39,686 nucleotides of DNA from an uncultured bacterium (GCA_902802945.1 CADCOC010000020.1:1-39686); one strand, 5' to 3'. Positions 22,332-32,195 are shown, counted from the first letter of the stretch. Program-made: numbers and translations. Notes: a model not told the origin generated them from the sequence alone.

Positions 22332-25300
22332 ATGACGACAAAACTGCTTAAAGGGGCGTTGACACGCATTGCCGCAACGGCAATCGCCGCCGTGTTCTTC
22401 ACCCCTGTTGCCTCCGCCGCAACGTCCAGTGGTGACATGGATAATCCTGTCACCGGCGAAACGAAAACATACGACTACAAATACGTTGGAAGCGGGACGT
22501 GGACTGCTTCGGATTGGCAAGATGCCAATGGCGCTGCTCTTGCCGCCGCACCTGGTACCGACAATTCAAATCTTTGGGGTTCGATGTTGGTCAACTGCTC
22601 GGATCCAATTTCAGTTGCGCAACTCAATGGCTGGGAGTTGCAGCTGGGCGTTTTTGGCGGAGCGAACGTTACTGTTGGAGAACTCGGCTACTGGACAGGA
22701 AGCGAATCCTGCTTCGCGGCGGTCGATAATGCTTCATCCCTTACAATCTCGGCAACTACAGGGAAAAACTGGAACAACACTGTCAAATTCTATGTCGCGA
22801 ACCGCAGCGGCATCACGTTCACCAGCGCTTTTGCTCCGGCTAATCCTAACGGAACCGGCAACATCAACTACTATCTTAAGGGATCGGGTTCCGTTACATA
22901 TTCGGATTCACTCGGCGGTGGCGTTGGTCATGTGATCAAGCAGGCGGATATTACGCTTTCTGGTACCTCGCAGATTGCTTACAAGCCGCTCGTATCGTTC
23001 ACATCGACCACCAAGACGTTCACCGCTGACGCGATAATCAAGCGCCTCAATTCCAGCGGCACGGACTTGGGTAACGACGCACGTCTTACTTCGGTAACGT
23101 CCGGCTATACAACTACTCTCACGACCGCTGACTCTGTCGGCACGTGCCAACTCGTCCAGACTTCCACGGGCATCGACCTCTACTGGGTTGACGGTGACCC
23201 CGCCAATCTGCCCGCTGCTACGGTTTACAAGCCCTCCATCAACATCAACTTCACGCATGACACAGCTCTTACGACCTCTGCTGATGTCGGTCTCGGCGAA
23301 TATGCCATTCCGGGCACTTCATGGAACAATCTTGTCGGCAACAACGGTTCGCTTTCGGCGTTGAACGCCGCCGATTCTTCTGGTGCTACATGGGCAACTG
23401 CGGCAAGCGTCACTATTTCAGGCACGCGAGGAAGTTGGCGCTGCAACAACCTCACGGCGGCATCCGATCTTCGCCAGGGCTACATCGATGAGGAGGCCGG
23501 TAATCCAACCCCCACTGTCACCGTCAGCGGAATTCCGTTTGAAAAGTATCGCGTGGTCGTCTATACAGCCACTGACACAGCAAATGTCAAATTCGGTTAC
23601 ATTACCATCAACGGCAAGAATTACACGTATGTTGGCGACGCACTTACTGAAGGTACCACGTCCTGGGGTGCCTCTGGCGCGAAGGACTCGGCCGAGCCGA
23701 TTGCTGAAGGCACCAACGTCCTTGTTTCGACTGTAATGCTCGGTTCGACGCTCACTGTTGTCGGGCACAGGAGCGGAAATGACCGTGGTTGCATCGCGGC
23801 TATCCAGATTGTCGAGTATGTTCCAGAGATAGGCGAAAACGATTTGAAGATTATTGTCCCTGGCGATACGACCTACACGGTCAACGAGACAAAGGAGCTG
23901 TCCGGCACGGTTTACGTGGTCGGTAGTGGTACGCTCACCCTCAACGGTTCCGCCAAGATTACCGCCGCAACCATCGACGTTGGCCCCAACGTTACGATGA
24001 ACGTCAACGCCGACCGCCTCGACGGCACCACCTTCGCAGGCTCTGGTACGGTTGTGTATGATGGGACTGCCCCTGCCACGGGCAAGGGCTGGACAGATTC
24101 CGACAACTGGGCTGGTACGGTCTGGCTGAAGAATTATGCAATTGCCGGACTTGATCCGGGTGATTTTGCTAACGCAAGATCTACACTGCGTCTGTCGCTT
24201 TGCACAGGCTATTTCAATAACGGCGACAACACCAAGACTTGCGCAGGAACGCTTGATCTTCAGAATGATACTGGATCTTATGCATTTTCTGTCGACAATG
24301 GATGGTCCACGAACGGCAAAACGATATTTGCCAAACTGACAGGTTCCGGCACACTTGGTGTTCAGACAAAGGATATTGCTCAGCGCTATGTATTCAAGGA
24401 TGCTTCAGGGTTCACAGGGACTGTCAATCTAGCGGGGCGTCCGCTACGAGTGATTTTCGGTGATGGAGAATCCCTTAGCCCTGAAGAAGGCTCAATTACT
24501 GTTGCTACAGGTGCTACGGTTACCATTGCATCCGGTAAGACATGGACTGCGAATAAAAACGGATTTGCCGTGAATGGTACGCTCAACGTCGATGGAACCT
24601 TGGCCAGTTCTCATACGACAAAGGCTGTGAGTGGCTCCGGCACGGTTGTGTTCACCGGCAGGGAGCCTACGCCAACTGGTAATGCGTGGTGGAAGAATTC
24701 CGCTTGGACGGGTACGGTTGAGATTAAGAACGCGACTCTGGCGAAAAACATCCATCTTGCCGACTATGGCAATACTGGATCAAAGGTTTGCATGAATGGA
24801 TCGTCTGCATATCTTCATGTTCAGAGTACCGGCAATCATGACATTGGCGAGTTGATCATTGGTAGCGATGGCTTTACCCAGGGCGGACTTTATTCTTCAG
24901 GGACGGTTTCCATTGTTCTCCCTTGCAAAGTTACTGGGACGGGAACATACAGCCTGACTGCGAGTGGTGGCGCTTTAAAGACGGTTTCCCTGAAGGGTGA
25001 CCTTTCGGAATTCAATGGAGCACTCTCGGCAACTGGAAACAACTGCCGTTTCGTTGTGGGGTCTACGACCCGGACTTTTGCTACAGGTTCAATAGTTGTC
25101 GGTTCAGATAAGGTCTTGAAAATCGCGAAAAACATAAATCCCACTGGCGGATTGTTCGTTGATGAAGGCGGTAAGGCTGTCATTTCTGGTGATGGATTTG
25201 TGTGGACAAGTGCAGGCATTACAGCTGATGGTGTTGTTTCGGTTACGAGTCTTGGCGGAAACATTGGCGGCGGCACTGCCGTAACGGTTGGTGATTCGGG

Positions 25301-26096
25301 CGTGTTTGAGGTGACTCGTTCTGATAGTTCTACTAATGACGATGGTGGTACTGATTATTCTCGTGTGACTGGTACAGGAATCATCCGGTTCGCCGGAGAC
25401 GGTTTTACGGTAATCTCACAGAGTATTCCGACAGCCCTTACGTTTGCAGCAGAGAAGGCGAATGGTTCTGTTGTGCCCATTGCGGGAGCCACGATAGGTA
25501 GTCTAACCGGTAGCAAGGGTTTTCGTTCTGACTGGGGCAACAATGGAGAGGGCGGTCGATACTTGACGATAAAACAGTCCACGGATACCGTTTGGGATGG
25601 GTCAATTTGTGTGGGTGGTGCTCATAGGTTGACCGGTGTGATCGTTGATCCGGGCGCGAGTTCTACTGGCACTCTTACTATGACTGCAACACAGACAGCC
25701 TCATCGACACTAACAGTCAACGGTTCCGTCAACCTCACGGGCACGTGGGTTGGTGCGACGACGGTTGCGGGTACGTTCGGCGGTACGGGTACGCTCTCGG
25801 GCAACCTCACGCTCACGGACGGCGCAACGTTCAAGGTGGACGACGCCACCAAGTACTTTAAGGTAAGTGGCGGATTGACGGCGGGTTCGGGCACAATCAC
25901 AGTAGACCTTCCCGCCGGAACAAAAACGACATTCCCTGATGGTGTCAAGCTCATGGACGTTACAGGAACGATAACCACAGGAGCGACGTTCAAAGTCCGA
26001 ATCGGTGGCGTGGAGAAGAGTTCGGTTGTCGTAAAGATGAAGAATGGTAGCCTCAAGGCCGTGTCGCTTCCCGGTACGAAGATCATCTTTAGATAA
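22332..26096 (+). CDS. Giant exported beta-strand-repeat protein 2
   Basis: The 1254-residue protein has a signal peptide (MTTKLLKGALTRIAATAIAAVFFTPVASA). Its residues about 356-500 match the shared domain of protein 1 (TISGTRGSW, AASDLRQGYIDEEAGNPTPT, GYITINGKNYT, GCIAAIQIVEY). An internal duplication is visible: GTVVYDGTAPATGKGWTDSD near 572 and GTVVFTGREPTPTGNAWWKN near 770, each followed by W-x-GTV. Beta-strand repeats fill the rest. The C-terminus (GSLKAVSLPGTKIIFR) has no barrel and ends in a short hydrophobic stretch plus Arg, as in protein 1 (LTILIR). AGAGGA precedes the ATG. From about 24100 to 25700 the gene uses clearly more A/T-ending codons than its neighbours, which hints at a mosaic origin. 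Confidence 0.8.
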   Translation: MTTKLLKGALTRIAATAIAAVFFTPVASAATSSGDMDNPVTGETKTYDYKYVGSGTWTASDWQDANGAALAAAPGTDNSNLWGSMLVNCSDPISVAQLNGWELQLGVFGGANVTVGELGYWTGSESCFAAVDNASSLTISATTGKNWNNTVKFYVANRSGITFTSAFAPANPNGTGNINYYLKGSGSVTYSDSLGGGVGHVIKQADITLSGTSQIAYKPLVSFTSTTKTFTADAIIKRLNSSGTDLGNDARLTSVTSGYTTTLTTADSVGTCQLVQTSTGIDLYWVDGDPANLPAATVYKPSININFTHDTALTTSADVGLGEYAIPGTSWNNLVGNNGSLSALNAADSSGATWATAASVTISGTRGSWRCNNLTAASDLRQGYIDEEAGNPTPTVTVSGIPFEKYRVVVYTATDTANVKFGYITINGKNYTYVGDALTEGTTSWGASGAKDSAEPIAEGTNVLVSTVMLGSTLTVVGHRSGNDRGCIAAIQIVEYVPEIGENDLKIIVPGDTTYTVNETKELSGTVYVVGSGTLTLNGSAKITAATIDVGPNVTMNVNADRLDGTTFAGSGTVVYDGTAPATGKGWTDSDNWAGTVWLKNYAIAGLDPGDFANARSTLRLSLCTGYFNNGDNTKTCAGTLDLQNDTGSYAFSVDNGWSTNGKTIFAKLTGSGTLGVQTKDIAQRYVFKDASGFTGTVNLAGRPLRVIFGDGESLSPEEGSITVATGATVTIASGKTWTANKNGFAVNGTLNVDGTLASSHTTKAVSGSGTVVFTGREPTPTGNAWWKNSAWTGTVEIKNATLAKNIHLADYGNTGSKVCMNGSSAYLHVQSTGNHDIGELIIGSDGFTQGGLYSSGTVSIVLPCKVTGTGTYSLTASGGALKTVSLKGDLSEFNGALSATGNNCRFVVGSTTRTFATGSIVVGSDKVLKIAKNINPTGGLFVDEGGKAVISGDGFVWTSAGITADGVVSVTSLGGNIGGGTAVTVGDSGVFEVTRSDSSTNDDGGTDYSRVTGTGIIRFAGDGFTVISQSIPTALTFAAEKANGSVVPIAGATIGSLTGSKGFRSDWGNNGEGGRYLTIKQSTDTVWDGSICVGGAHRLTGVIVDPGASSTGTLTMTATQTASSTLTVNGSVNLTGTWVGATTVAGTFGGTGTLSGNLTLTDGATFKVDDATKYFKVSGGLTAGSGTITVDLPAGTKTTFPDGVKLMDVTGTITTGATFKVRIGGVEKSSVVVKMKNGSLKAVSLPGTKIIFR

Positions 26097-26203
26097 TCCA
26101 AACGCTTCCTAAAGGTCGGTTGGTTAAGAAGGAATTCTTCATAATCATCAAGTAGGATGCACAACGGTACGACGATAACCATCAAGTAATCGAACGATTA
26201 CCC

Positions 26204-26243
26204 AACACCCCCGTGCGTTTTGCGTGCGGGGGTGTTTGTTTGT
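26204..26243 (+). terminator. Intrinsic terminator after giant protein gene 2
   Basis: Arms AACACCCCCG (26204-26213) and CGGGGGTGTT (26227-26236) form a perfect 10-bp stem, followed by TTGTTTGT. This is the clearest rho-independent terminator in the window. It isolates the giant gene from the downstream nuclease-like gene. Confidence 0.8.
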
Positions 26244-26293
26244 GGCTGAAAGCACGAAGGTTTGCTGTTCATCCGTGCAAGGACGCAGATTTT

Positions 26294-26302
26294 TGGTATA
26301 AT
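26294..26302 (+). promoter_or_regulatory. Extended -10 box, leaderless transcript predicted
   Basis: TGGTATAAT ends 7 nt before the ATG at 26310, so transcription should start at or next to the A of ATG. No Shine-Dalgarno is present. Confidence 0.7.
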
Positions 26303-26309
26303 TAGCGGC

Positions 26310-28028
26310 ATGGAAAAAGTAGCGACAGCGACAGGCGCACGGCGCAGGCTGCTTCCGCTCCCGGTCGGCAAGAGCGACTGGGAGTACGTGGCGGCACAGA
26401 ACTACTGCGTCGACAAGACCCTCTTCATCCGCGACCTTCTTGCGACGGACGCGGGAACAGTGCTCTTTACGCGCCCGCGCCGTTTCGGCAAGACGACCGC
26501 GATGCAGATGCTCAAGTGCTTCTTCGAGAAGCGCGGCGTGAACGAGCCGGATGTGCGTCATCTCTTCGAGTCGCGCGCGATTGCGCACTGCGAGGACGCG
26601 GACGAATGGATGGCCGAGCAGGGGAAGTACCCCGTCATCTACCTCACGTTCAAGGACCACAAGGCGCTCAGGTGGGACGAAGCGTATGAGCGACTCGCAA
26701 TCGATATCGGCAAGGAGTTCCGGCGGCATTCCGAATGCATGGAGTCTCTTCCCGCCGACGGCAGGGAGCGCAGGGATTTCATTGACATCCTCGAAGGGAG
26801 GGCTTCCCCCGCCGTTTTGGGGAATTCGCTTAGCCTTCTGGTAGATGCGCTCCACCGCCACCACAGGGAAAATGTATTCGTGCTGATCGACGAATACGAT
26901 GCGCCGGTGACCACGGCTTCCATGAATGGATACTACAATGAGATGGTCGCGTTCATGCGCACGTTTCTGCCCGGTGCGCTGAAGGACAACGAGCACGTTA
27001 AGATGGGCGTGATGACGGGCGTGCTGCGCATCGCGAAGGAGGGGATGCTCTCGGGGCTCAACAACCTCAAGGTGTTCACCGTGTTCGACGAACCCTTCAG
27101 CGAGTACTTCGGCTTCTCGGAGGACGAGGTCGAAGAGATGGCGCGGTACTACGGGCGCGAGGACAAACTCCCCGAAATCCGCTCGTGGTACGACGGGTAC
27201 GTGTTCGGTGGGCGTGAGGTGTACAATCCGTGGAGCGTCCTCTACTATTTCGACGCGGGCTGCGTGGCGAAGCCGTACTGGCTCGACACCAGCTCGAACG
27301 ACATCATCGCCGAGCTGGTCGAGACGCTTCCATTCGATATGGTCGATATACTGGAGGAGCTTCTGTCCGATTCGGAAGAGCCTCCAGTTGTTCCAATGGC
27401 TGAGGAACTTGGGCCCTACCAGTACATTCGCAATACGCCGCAAACGCTCTACGCGCTTCTCGTCTCCGCCGGATATCTGAAACCCGTGGGGCCGATCATC
27501 TCCGGGTGCTGCGAAGTGGCCATCCCCAACCGGGAAGTGCAGGGCGTCTTCACGATGGACATCCTGAGCAAGTTCAGGAAGGACAGCGGGCAGAGCAGGC
27601 GCCTGCGGGCCGTTGAGACGGCGTTCTATCGCCGTTCCCCGGAGGCGTTCAAGCGATGCGTCGAGGAATTTCTCCTGGAGTCCGCAAGCTACTTCGACGC
27701 ATCCGCCGAGGGATTCTACCACGGGCTCGTCCTGGGGATGATCTCGTTCATGCGCGACGTTTACGTGATCACGTCCAACCGCGAATCGGGCTACGGCCGT
27801 TTCGACATCATGCTGAAGCCGCGCACGGAACACCGCGACTTCCCGGCCGTCGTGATCGAGGTGAAGGCGGCGAAAACCGAGGCGGACGACCTCGACGCGC
27901 TCGCCCGCGAGGCGCGCCGCCAGATCGACGAGAAGAACTACGCCGCATCGCTCGTCACGGAGGGCATCACCGACATCATGAAGTTCGGCATCGCGTTCTT
28001 CGCCAAGTGCGCCGCCATTGCAAAATGA
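26310..28028 (+). CDS. AAA-ATPase-like / PD-(D/E)XK nuclease superfamily protein
   Basis: The 572-residue protein has the layout of the AAA-ATPase-like plus DUF1703-type family common in gut anaerobes. The N-terminal ATPase has VDKTLFIRDLL (34-44), the P-loop-like RPRRFGKT (55-62) and the Walker B VLIDEYDAP (191-199). The C-terminal part has the PD-(D/E)XK pattern RFDIMLKP then VVIEVKAAK (about 497-522), ending with QIDEKNYAASLVTEGI. The family is often multicopy; its role is unproven, with nucleic-acid cleavage linked to mobile elements or defence proposed. Start chosen at 26310, 7 nt after the -10 box. The next gene begins 37 bp later. All key motifs are intact. Confidence 0.88.
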   Translation: MEKVATATGARRRLLPLPVGKSDWEYVAAQNYCVDKTLFIRDLLATDAGTVLFTRPRRFGKTTAMQMLKCFFEKRGVNEPDVRHLFESRAIAHCEDADEWMAEQGKYPVIYLTFKDHKALRWDEAYERLAIDIGKEFRRHSECMESLPADGRERRDFIDILEGRASPAVLGNSLSLLVDALHRHHRENVFVLIDEYDAPVTTASMNGYYNEMVAFMRTFLPGALKDNEHVKMGVMTGVLRIAKEGMLSGLNNLKVFTVFDEPFSEYFGFSEDEVEEMARYYGREDKLPEIRSWYDGYVFGGREVYNPWSVLYYFDAGCVAKPYWLDTSSNDIIAELVETLPFDMVDILEELLSDSEEPPVVPMAEELGPYQYIRNTPQTLYALLVSAGYLKPVGPIISGCCEVAIPNREVQGVFTMDILSKFRKDSGQSRRLRAVETAFYRRSPEAFKRCVEEFLLESASYFDASAEGFYHGLVLGMISFMRDVYVITSNRESGYGRFDIMLKPRTEHRDFPAVVIEVKAAKTEADDLDALAREARRQIDEKNYAASLVTEGITDIMKFGIAFFAKCAAIAK

Positions 28029-28065
28029 TTTTACGAAAGCAAGAGTGATAAAAAGGACTGACAAA

Positions 28066-30315
28066 ATGACAAGCAGAAGAATGTTTCTGAAGGGCGTCGG
28101 CATTTTAGCCGCAGCGCTCGTCTCGTTGGCGGGATGCGTGGGGCCGGGATCGGGGCAATCGGCCGGATCGGCCGGAGAAAAGCCGTTGCGCGTGGCGGTG
28201 TTTGTGGACAAGGGAGCGCGCAACTGTGGTGTCTTTCGCTGGCTTGAAATCACGACGCGCATGAAGAATGCCGTGGCGACGCCGGTTGACGGCGAGGCGG
28301 TGCGCGCGGGCGCGCTTGACGCGGCGGACGTCCTCGTGATGCCCGGCGGCTCGTCCGTCACCGAGGCGAAGTCCCTTGGCGCGGAAGGGCGCGAGAAGGT
28401 GAAGGATTTCATTCGGCAGGGCGGCGGATACGTCGGCACGTGCGCCGGGTGCTGTCTCCTCATGGAGCCGGCGAATCACCATCCGGACATGTTGCATCTG
28501 ATCCCGTTCAAGTTCGGTCCGTCCGGCGGCAAGGCGGACATGTCGATCGCCTTCAACGAGCGAGCCACCGCGCTCGCGGGCATCAAGAAGGGTAAGGTGA
28601 GCGTGCGGTATTCGGAAGGCCCCGTGCTACTCCCGTCAACGCCGGTCGAGGGTGCCAACATCGATGTCGTTGCGACGTACGACAGCGATCTCAACTCCAT
28701 GGGCGAGAAGGAGCGTCCGTCGCGGGCAGGCTGCGCGGCGGCGGTTGCCGGGACGTACGGTAAGGGACGCCTCTTCGTCTTTGCCGTCCATCCGGAGTAC
28801 GATGTGGACGACCACTTCCTCCTGAAGGGCGCGTTCCGGTACGTGACGGGGCGGAATGAGTTCGAATGGGATTATCCGCAGCGTCGGCGCGGACAACTTG
28901 TCGTCGGTTTCATGTGCGATGACTCGTTCGGGGTGGAGACGGCGCGGCTTATCCAGCGGCTCGTCACGAACGGCGAGTTCGACGTCGTGCCGCTCAACAA
29001 GAAGGAAGTCGAGTCCGGCGGGCTTCGGAACGTGGATGCGGTGCTTGCGCCCGATGGTGTTGGGGCGGCCACGCTCAAGGCGAGTCTCGGCGGCGACAAC
29101 GCGGGGCGCACGAAGGAGTTCCTTGCGCGCGGCGGACGTGTCTTCGCCTGGGGCTGTGCGGCGGAGGTTGCCGGTAAGCTCAACCTCGGCGTGACGTGCG
29201 TGGCGGACGCGGAAGCCGCGCTCGCGGCGCTGCGCGCGTTCGCGGCGGAGCCGGTTCCCGTTCCCCATTCCCCGTTGCCCGCGAAAGTGGCGAAGCCAAT
29301 CCGCGCCGGCATCTACCAGGACCCGAACAACTCCAATATCATCATCGCCCGGCTGCTCGCGCTCGCGCCGGAATACGAATTGAAGTTCCTTTCGCCGGAG
29401 GACTACGTCAACGGCGGACTCGACACCATCGACATCATCGTCCAGCCCGGCGGCGGATGCACCTCGCAGTACAAGGCGCTCGGCGAAAAGGGCGCAGAGG
29501 CGCTCAAGCGCTTCGTGTTGAACGGCGGAAAGTACTATGGTGTCTGCGCCGGCGCGTTCATGGCGCTGCAGCAGTCGCGTCCGAATAGGCCGCGCCTCGG
29601 ACTCGCACCGTTCAAGGGCGACGACCCCGCGCACTACCGCGGTTCCGCTCCGATCAGGGTGAAGTTCACGGAAGAGGGACAGAAGGCGCTTAAGGGCGTC
29701 GGGAAGTCGCGCACCGTGGTGTATGCGGGTGGCCCCGCGCTCGTCCCGGGCAAGCCGGTGGCGGATTCCGACATCAAGATCCTCGGCAGCTACGCCGGAC
29801 GGAAGATCAGCACGACGAACGGCAAGCCGGTGGAGGACATGCTCGGCAAGGGCGCGTTCGCCGGCGGACGGGCAGGAAAGGGCAAGGTGTTCATTTCGTG
29901 TCCGCACCCCGAATTTGAGGAGAAGAACCACGACATCGTGCGGAGCGGAATCAAATACCTCACGGGCGTCGCGCCGTCGCCGGTCTACCTGAACAGGACG
30001 CGCGGCGCGCTTGCGCTCCGGTACCGTTCGTCGGACAAGGCGTCTGCGGAGTTCCTGTTCGGGACGCTCCTGCGCGACAGCCGTTTCTACGTGTGGCCCG
30101 GGAAAAACGCAGGGATGCTTGCGCACCTTGACGCGGTCGTCCTCACGGACAAGACCGACGCAGACGAGGCGAAGGAAATGAACGCCTTCATCGCGCGCGG
30201 CGGAAGGGTCGTCGCAGTATGCGACACGCCGGAGAAGCGCAAGGCCGCCGAACTGCTGAAGGGCGCGGTCGTTGTCGGGTCCTACGATGGCGTGATCGCC
30301 GCGCTCCTCAAGTGA
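28066..30315 (+). CDS. Exported lipoprotein with two BPL_N (GATase1-like) domains in an ABAB layout
   Basis: The 749-residue protein has an RR-type signal (TSRRMFLKG) that also carries a lipobox, SLAGC, with Cys24 as the lipid site. Two class I glutamine-amidotransferase-like domains of the BPL_N type follow (about 40-265 and 410-635). Each keeps a full potential triad: Cys126 (GTCAGCC) with His242/Glu244 (VHPEY), and Cys494 (GVCAGAF) with His614/Glu616 (PHPEF). A smaller domain (about 277-395 and 645-749, each with FxARGGRVxA) follows each, so the gene is an internal ABAB duplication. The linker EPVPVPHSPLPAKV (395-408) is encoded by a low-complexity repeat at 29254-29280. AAGGA precedes the ATG. 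Role unknown; a cell-surface hydrolase or ligand binder is likely. Confidence 0.82.
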   Translation: MTSRRMFLKGVGILAAALVSLAGCVGPGSGQSAGSAGEKPLRVAVFVDKGARNCGVFRWLEITTRMKNAVATPVDGEAVRAGALDAADVLVMPGGSSVTEAKSLGAEGREKVKDFIRQGGGYVGTCAGCCLLMEPANHHPDMLHLIPFKFGPSGGKADMSIAFNERATALAGIKKGKVSVRYSEGPVLLPSTPVEGANIDVVATYDSDLNSMGEKERPSRAGCAAAVAGTYGKGRLFVFAVHPEYDVDDHFLLKGAFRYVTGRNEFEWDYPQRRRGQLVVGFMCDDSFGVETARLIQRLVTNGEFDVVPLNKKEVESGGLRNVDAVLAPDGVGAATLKASLGGDNAGRTKEFLARGGRVFAWGCAAEVAGKLNLGVTCVADAEAALAALRAFAAEPVPVPHSPLPAKVAKPIRAGIYQDPNNSNIIIARLLALAPEYELKFLSPEDYVNGGLDTIDIIVQPGGGCTSQYKALGEKGAEALKRFVLNGGKYYGVCAGAFMALQQSRPNRPRLGLAPFKGDDPAHYRGSAPIRVKFTEEGQKALKGVGKSRTVVYAGGPALVPGKPVADSDIKILGSYAGRKISTTNGKPVEDMLGKGAFAGGRAGKGKVFISCPHPEFEEKNHDIVRSGIKYLTGVAPSPVYLNRTRGALALRYRSSDKASAEFLFGTLLRDSRFYVWPGKNAGMLAHLDAVVLTDKTDADEAKEMNAFIARGGRVVAVCDTPEKRKAAELLKGAVVVGSYDGVIAALLK
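29254..29280 (-). repeat. Low-complexity GGGGAA(C/T) repeat inside a coding region
   Basis: Plus strand GTTCCCGTTCCCCATTCCCC; the complementary strand is units of GGGGAAC/GGGGAAT. The same motif lies on the plus strand at 35615-35644 in another gene. Both are in frame and both fall in protein linkers. Confidence 0.6.
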
Positions 30316-30353
30316 ATGCAAGTCTTTGAAGTGTATTTTGTGGCAACAAAGGA

Positions 30354-32195
30354 ATGAAGAAGATTAATCTGATCGGCGTTGCGATTGTTGTGGCGGTGTG
30401 CGCGGCCATCCCGTCGTTCGCGGCGGAGCGTCTTGCCTCGTATGGCGGAATCTACCCGCACCTCGCGATGTTCAACGACGAGGGCGAATGCGGCACGGGC
30501 GCGGTCGTGCCGTGGGCGGGCGACCTGTGGGTGGTGACGTACGCCCCGCACGCGCCGACGGGGTCTTCGGACAAGCTCTACCGCATCCGTCCGGACCTGA
30601 CGCGCGAGACGTTCTCCGGTTCCGTGGGCGGAACGCCCGCGAACCGCATGATCCACCGCGAGACGAACCAGCTGCTGATCGGTCCCTACGTGATCGACGC
30701 GAAGGGGAACGTGCGCGTGGTGTCGCCCGCGCAGATGCCCGGACGCCTCACCGGCGCGGCGCGGCACCTGACGGATCCCGCGAACAAGGTCTATGTGGCG
30801 ACGATGGAGACGGGCCTCTACGAACTCGACATGCGCACGCTCGCCGTCAACACGCTCATCCGCGAGAACGGCATGAACGACAATAAAATCACCGCCTGCC
30901 TGAAGAGGGCGGGTCTGTCGTGGCCGGACGGCTGGGCGTCCGCGCCGCGCACGCGCGTCCCCGGCTACCACGCGAAGGGACTCGCGAGCGGGTTCGGGCG
31001 CGTGTTCATTTCCAACAACGGCGAGAACAGCCCCGCTGCGCGCCGCAACCCGTTCGTTCCGTCGGGCGTCCTCGCCTGGTGGAACGAGCAGGGGAAGGAC
31101 TGGACGACGATCCGCCGCTGCCAGTTCACGGAGGTGACGACGCCGGACGGCATCTACGGCAACGAGCATCCCGGGACGAATCCTGTCTGGGCGATGGGCT
31201 GGGACGCAAAGAGCGTGATTCTCGGCGTGACGACGAACGGCGCGGAATGGGCGTATTACCGTCTCCCAAAGGCGTCGCACTGCTATGACGGCGCGCACGG
31301 CTGGAACACCGAATGGCCGCGCATTCGCGATGTCGGGTTCGGCGACGGCACGCTGCTCGCCACGATGCATGGCACGTTCTGGCGTTTCCCGAAAGGCTTC
31401 TCGCCGGCGAACCCGAACGGCATACGTCCGATTTCCACCTACCTGAAGGTAATCGGGGATTTCTGTCGGTGGGGTGATCGGATTGTGTTTGGGTGCGACG
31501 ACCAGGCAAAGAACGAATTCCTTGGCAAGCGCGGACTCAAGAAAGGCTCACCGCGCGTCGAGCGGTCGCAGTCCAACCTGTGGTTCGTCAAGCCGGAAGA
31601 GCTGAAGAGTTTCGGCCCGCCGTCCGGCGAGGGGTACGTGTGGCTGAAGGAGTACGTCAAGGCCGGGGACGTCTCGGAACCGTTTCTCCACGCGGGGTAT
31701 GAATCAATGCGCTTCTCGTTCACGCGCGCGGACGGCACGCCCGTGCGCCATGAGCTGTTGCACGAAGGGGACTGGGTGCGCGTGAAGTGTCTGGAGGATG
31801 CGGCCAGTGCCACAGCGCAGTTCCGTTACGGCCCCGCGCCGTGCAAGATACCGGAACTCGATGCGAAGAATCCGTACATTTCCGTCAAGGACGACCACGG
31901 CAAGGTTTGGCGTTTCCCCAATGTGAACGGTGATACGAACGTGGTCTGCCGCGAACTTGCGACTGAGCGCGACCTGCTGTATGTCGGCGGCGTGTGGTAC
32001 GAGCTGCCGGCGGAGAACGCCGGCGGATTCGCGGTGCTGCGTCCGATCGCGCTCACGGACGCGCCGGTGAAGTCGCTACGTGGCGCGCGCGGGCTCGTGT
32101 ACCTCAACGAGAAGCCGATGCCGATTGACGGCCTGTGGTCAAATGGCACGGCCCCCGCCGCCTATTGGCTGTGGGAGAAACACGGGCAACGCTAG
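30354..32195 (+). CDS. Secreted protein, propeller-like, function unknown
   Basis: The 613-residue product has a signal peptide (MKKINLIGVAIVVAVCAAIPSFAA). The rest shows repeated blade-like segments with aromatic and glycine turns (YIVTY-type strands; LYRIRPDLTRETF, VYVATMETGLYELDMRTL, LASGFGRVFISNNGENS, WAMGWDAKSVILGV, LLATMHGTFWRFPKG), which suggests a beta-propeller of six or seven blades up to about 470, then a beta-rich C-terminal domain. I cannot name a family. Start at 30354 is 38 bp after the lipoprotein gene; the AAAGGA is too close to the ATG to be typical. Context with a sugar kinase and permease suggests recognition or cleavage of a glycan. Confidence 0.75.
   Translation: MKKINLIGVAIVVAVCAAIPSFAAERLASYGGIYPHLAMFNDEGECGTGAVVPWAGDLWVVTYAPHAPTGSSDKLYRIRPDLTRETFSGSVGGTPANRMIHRETNQLLIGPYVIDAKGNVRVVSPAQMPGRLTGAARHLTDPANKVYVATMETGLYELDMRTLAVNTLIRENGMNDNKITACLKRAGLSWPDGWASAPRTRVPGYHAKGLASGFGRVFISNNGENSPAARRNPFVPSGVLAWWNEQGKDWTTIRRCQFTEVTTPDGIYGNEHPGTNPVWAMGWDAKSVILGVTTNGAEWAYYRLPKASHCYDGAHGWNTEWPRIRDVGFGDGTLLATMHGTFWRFPKGFSPANPNGIRPISTYLKVIGDFCRWGDRIVFGCDDQAKNEFLGKRGLKKGSPRVERSQSNLWFVKPEELKSFGPPSGEGYVWLKEYVKAGDVSEPFLHAGYESMRFSFTRADGTPVRHELLHEGDWVRVKCLEDAASATAQFRYGPAPCKIPELDAKNPYISVKDDHGKVWRFPNVNGDTNVVCRELATERDLLYVGGVWYELPAENAGGFAVLRPIALTDAPVKSLRGARGLVYLNEKPMPIDGLWSNGTAPAAYWLWEKHGQR

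Noticed and set aside
17826-26096. Classical type V autotransporters
   Set aside because: No C-terminal beta-barrel of ~250-300 residues ending in an aromatic residue can be seen in either protein.
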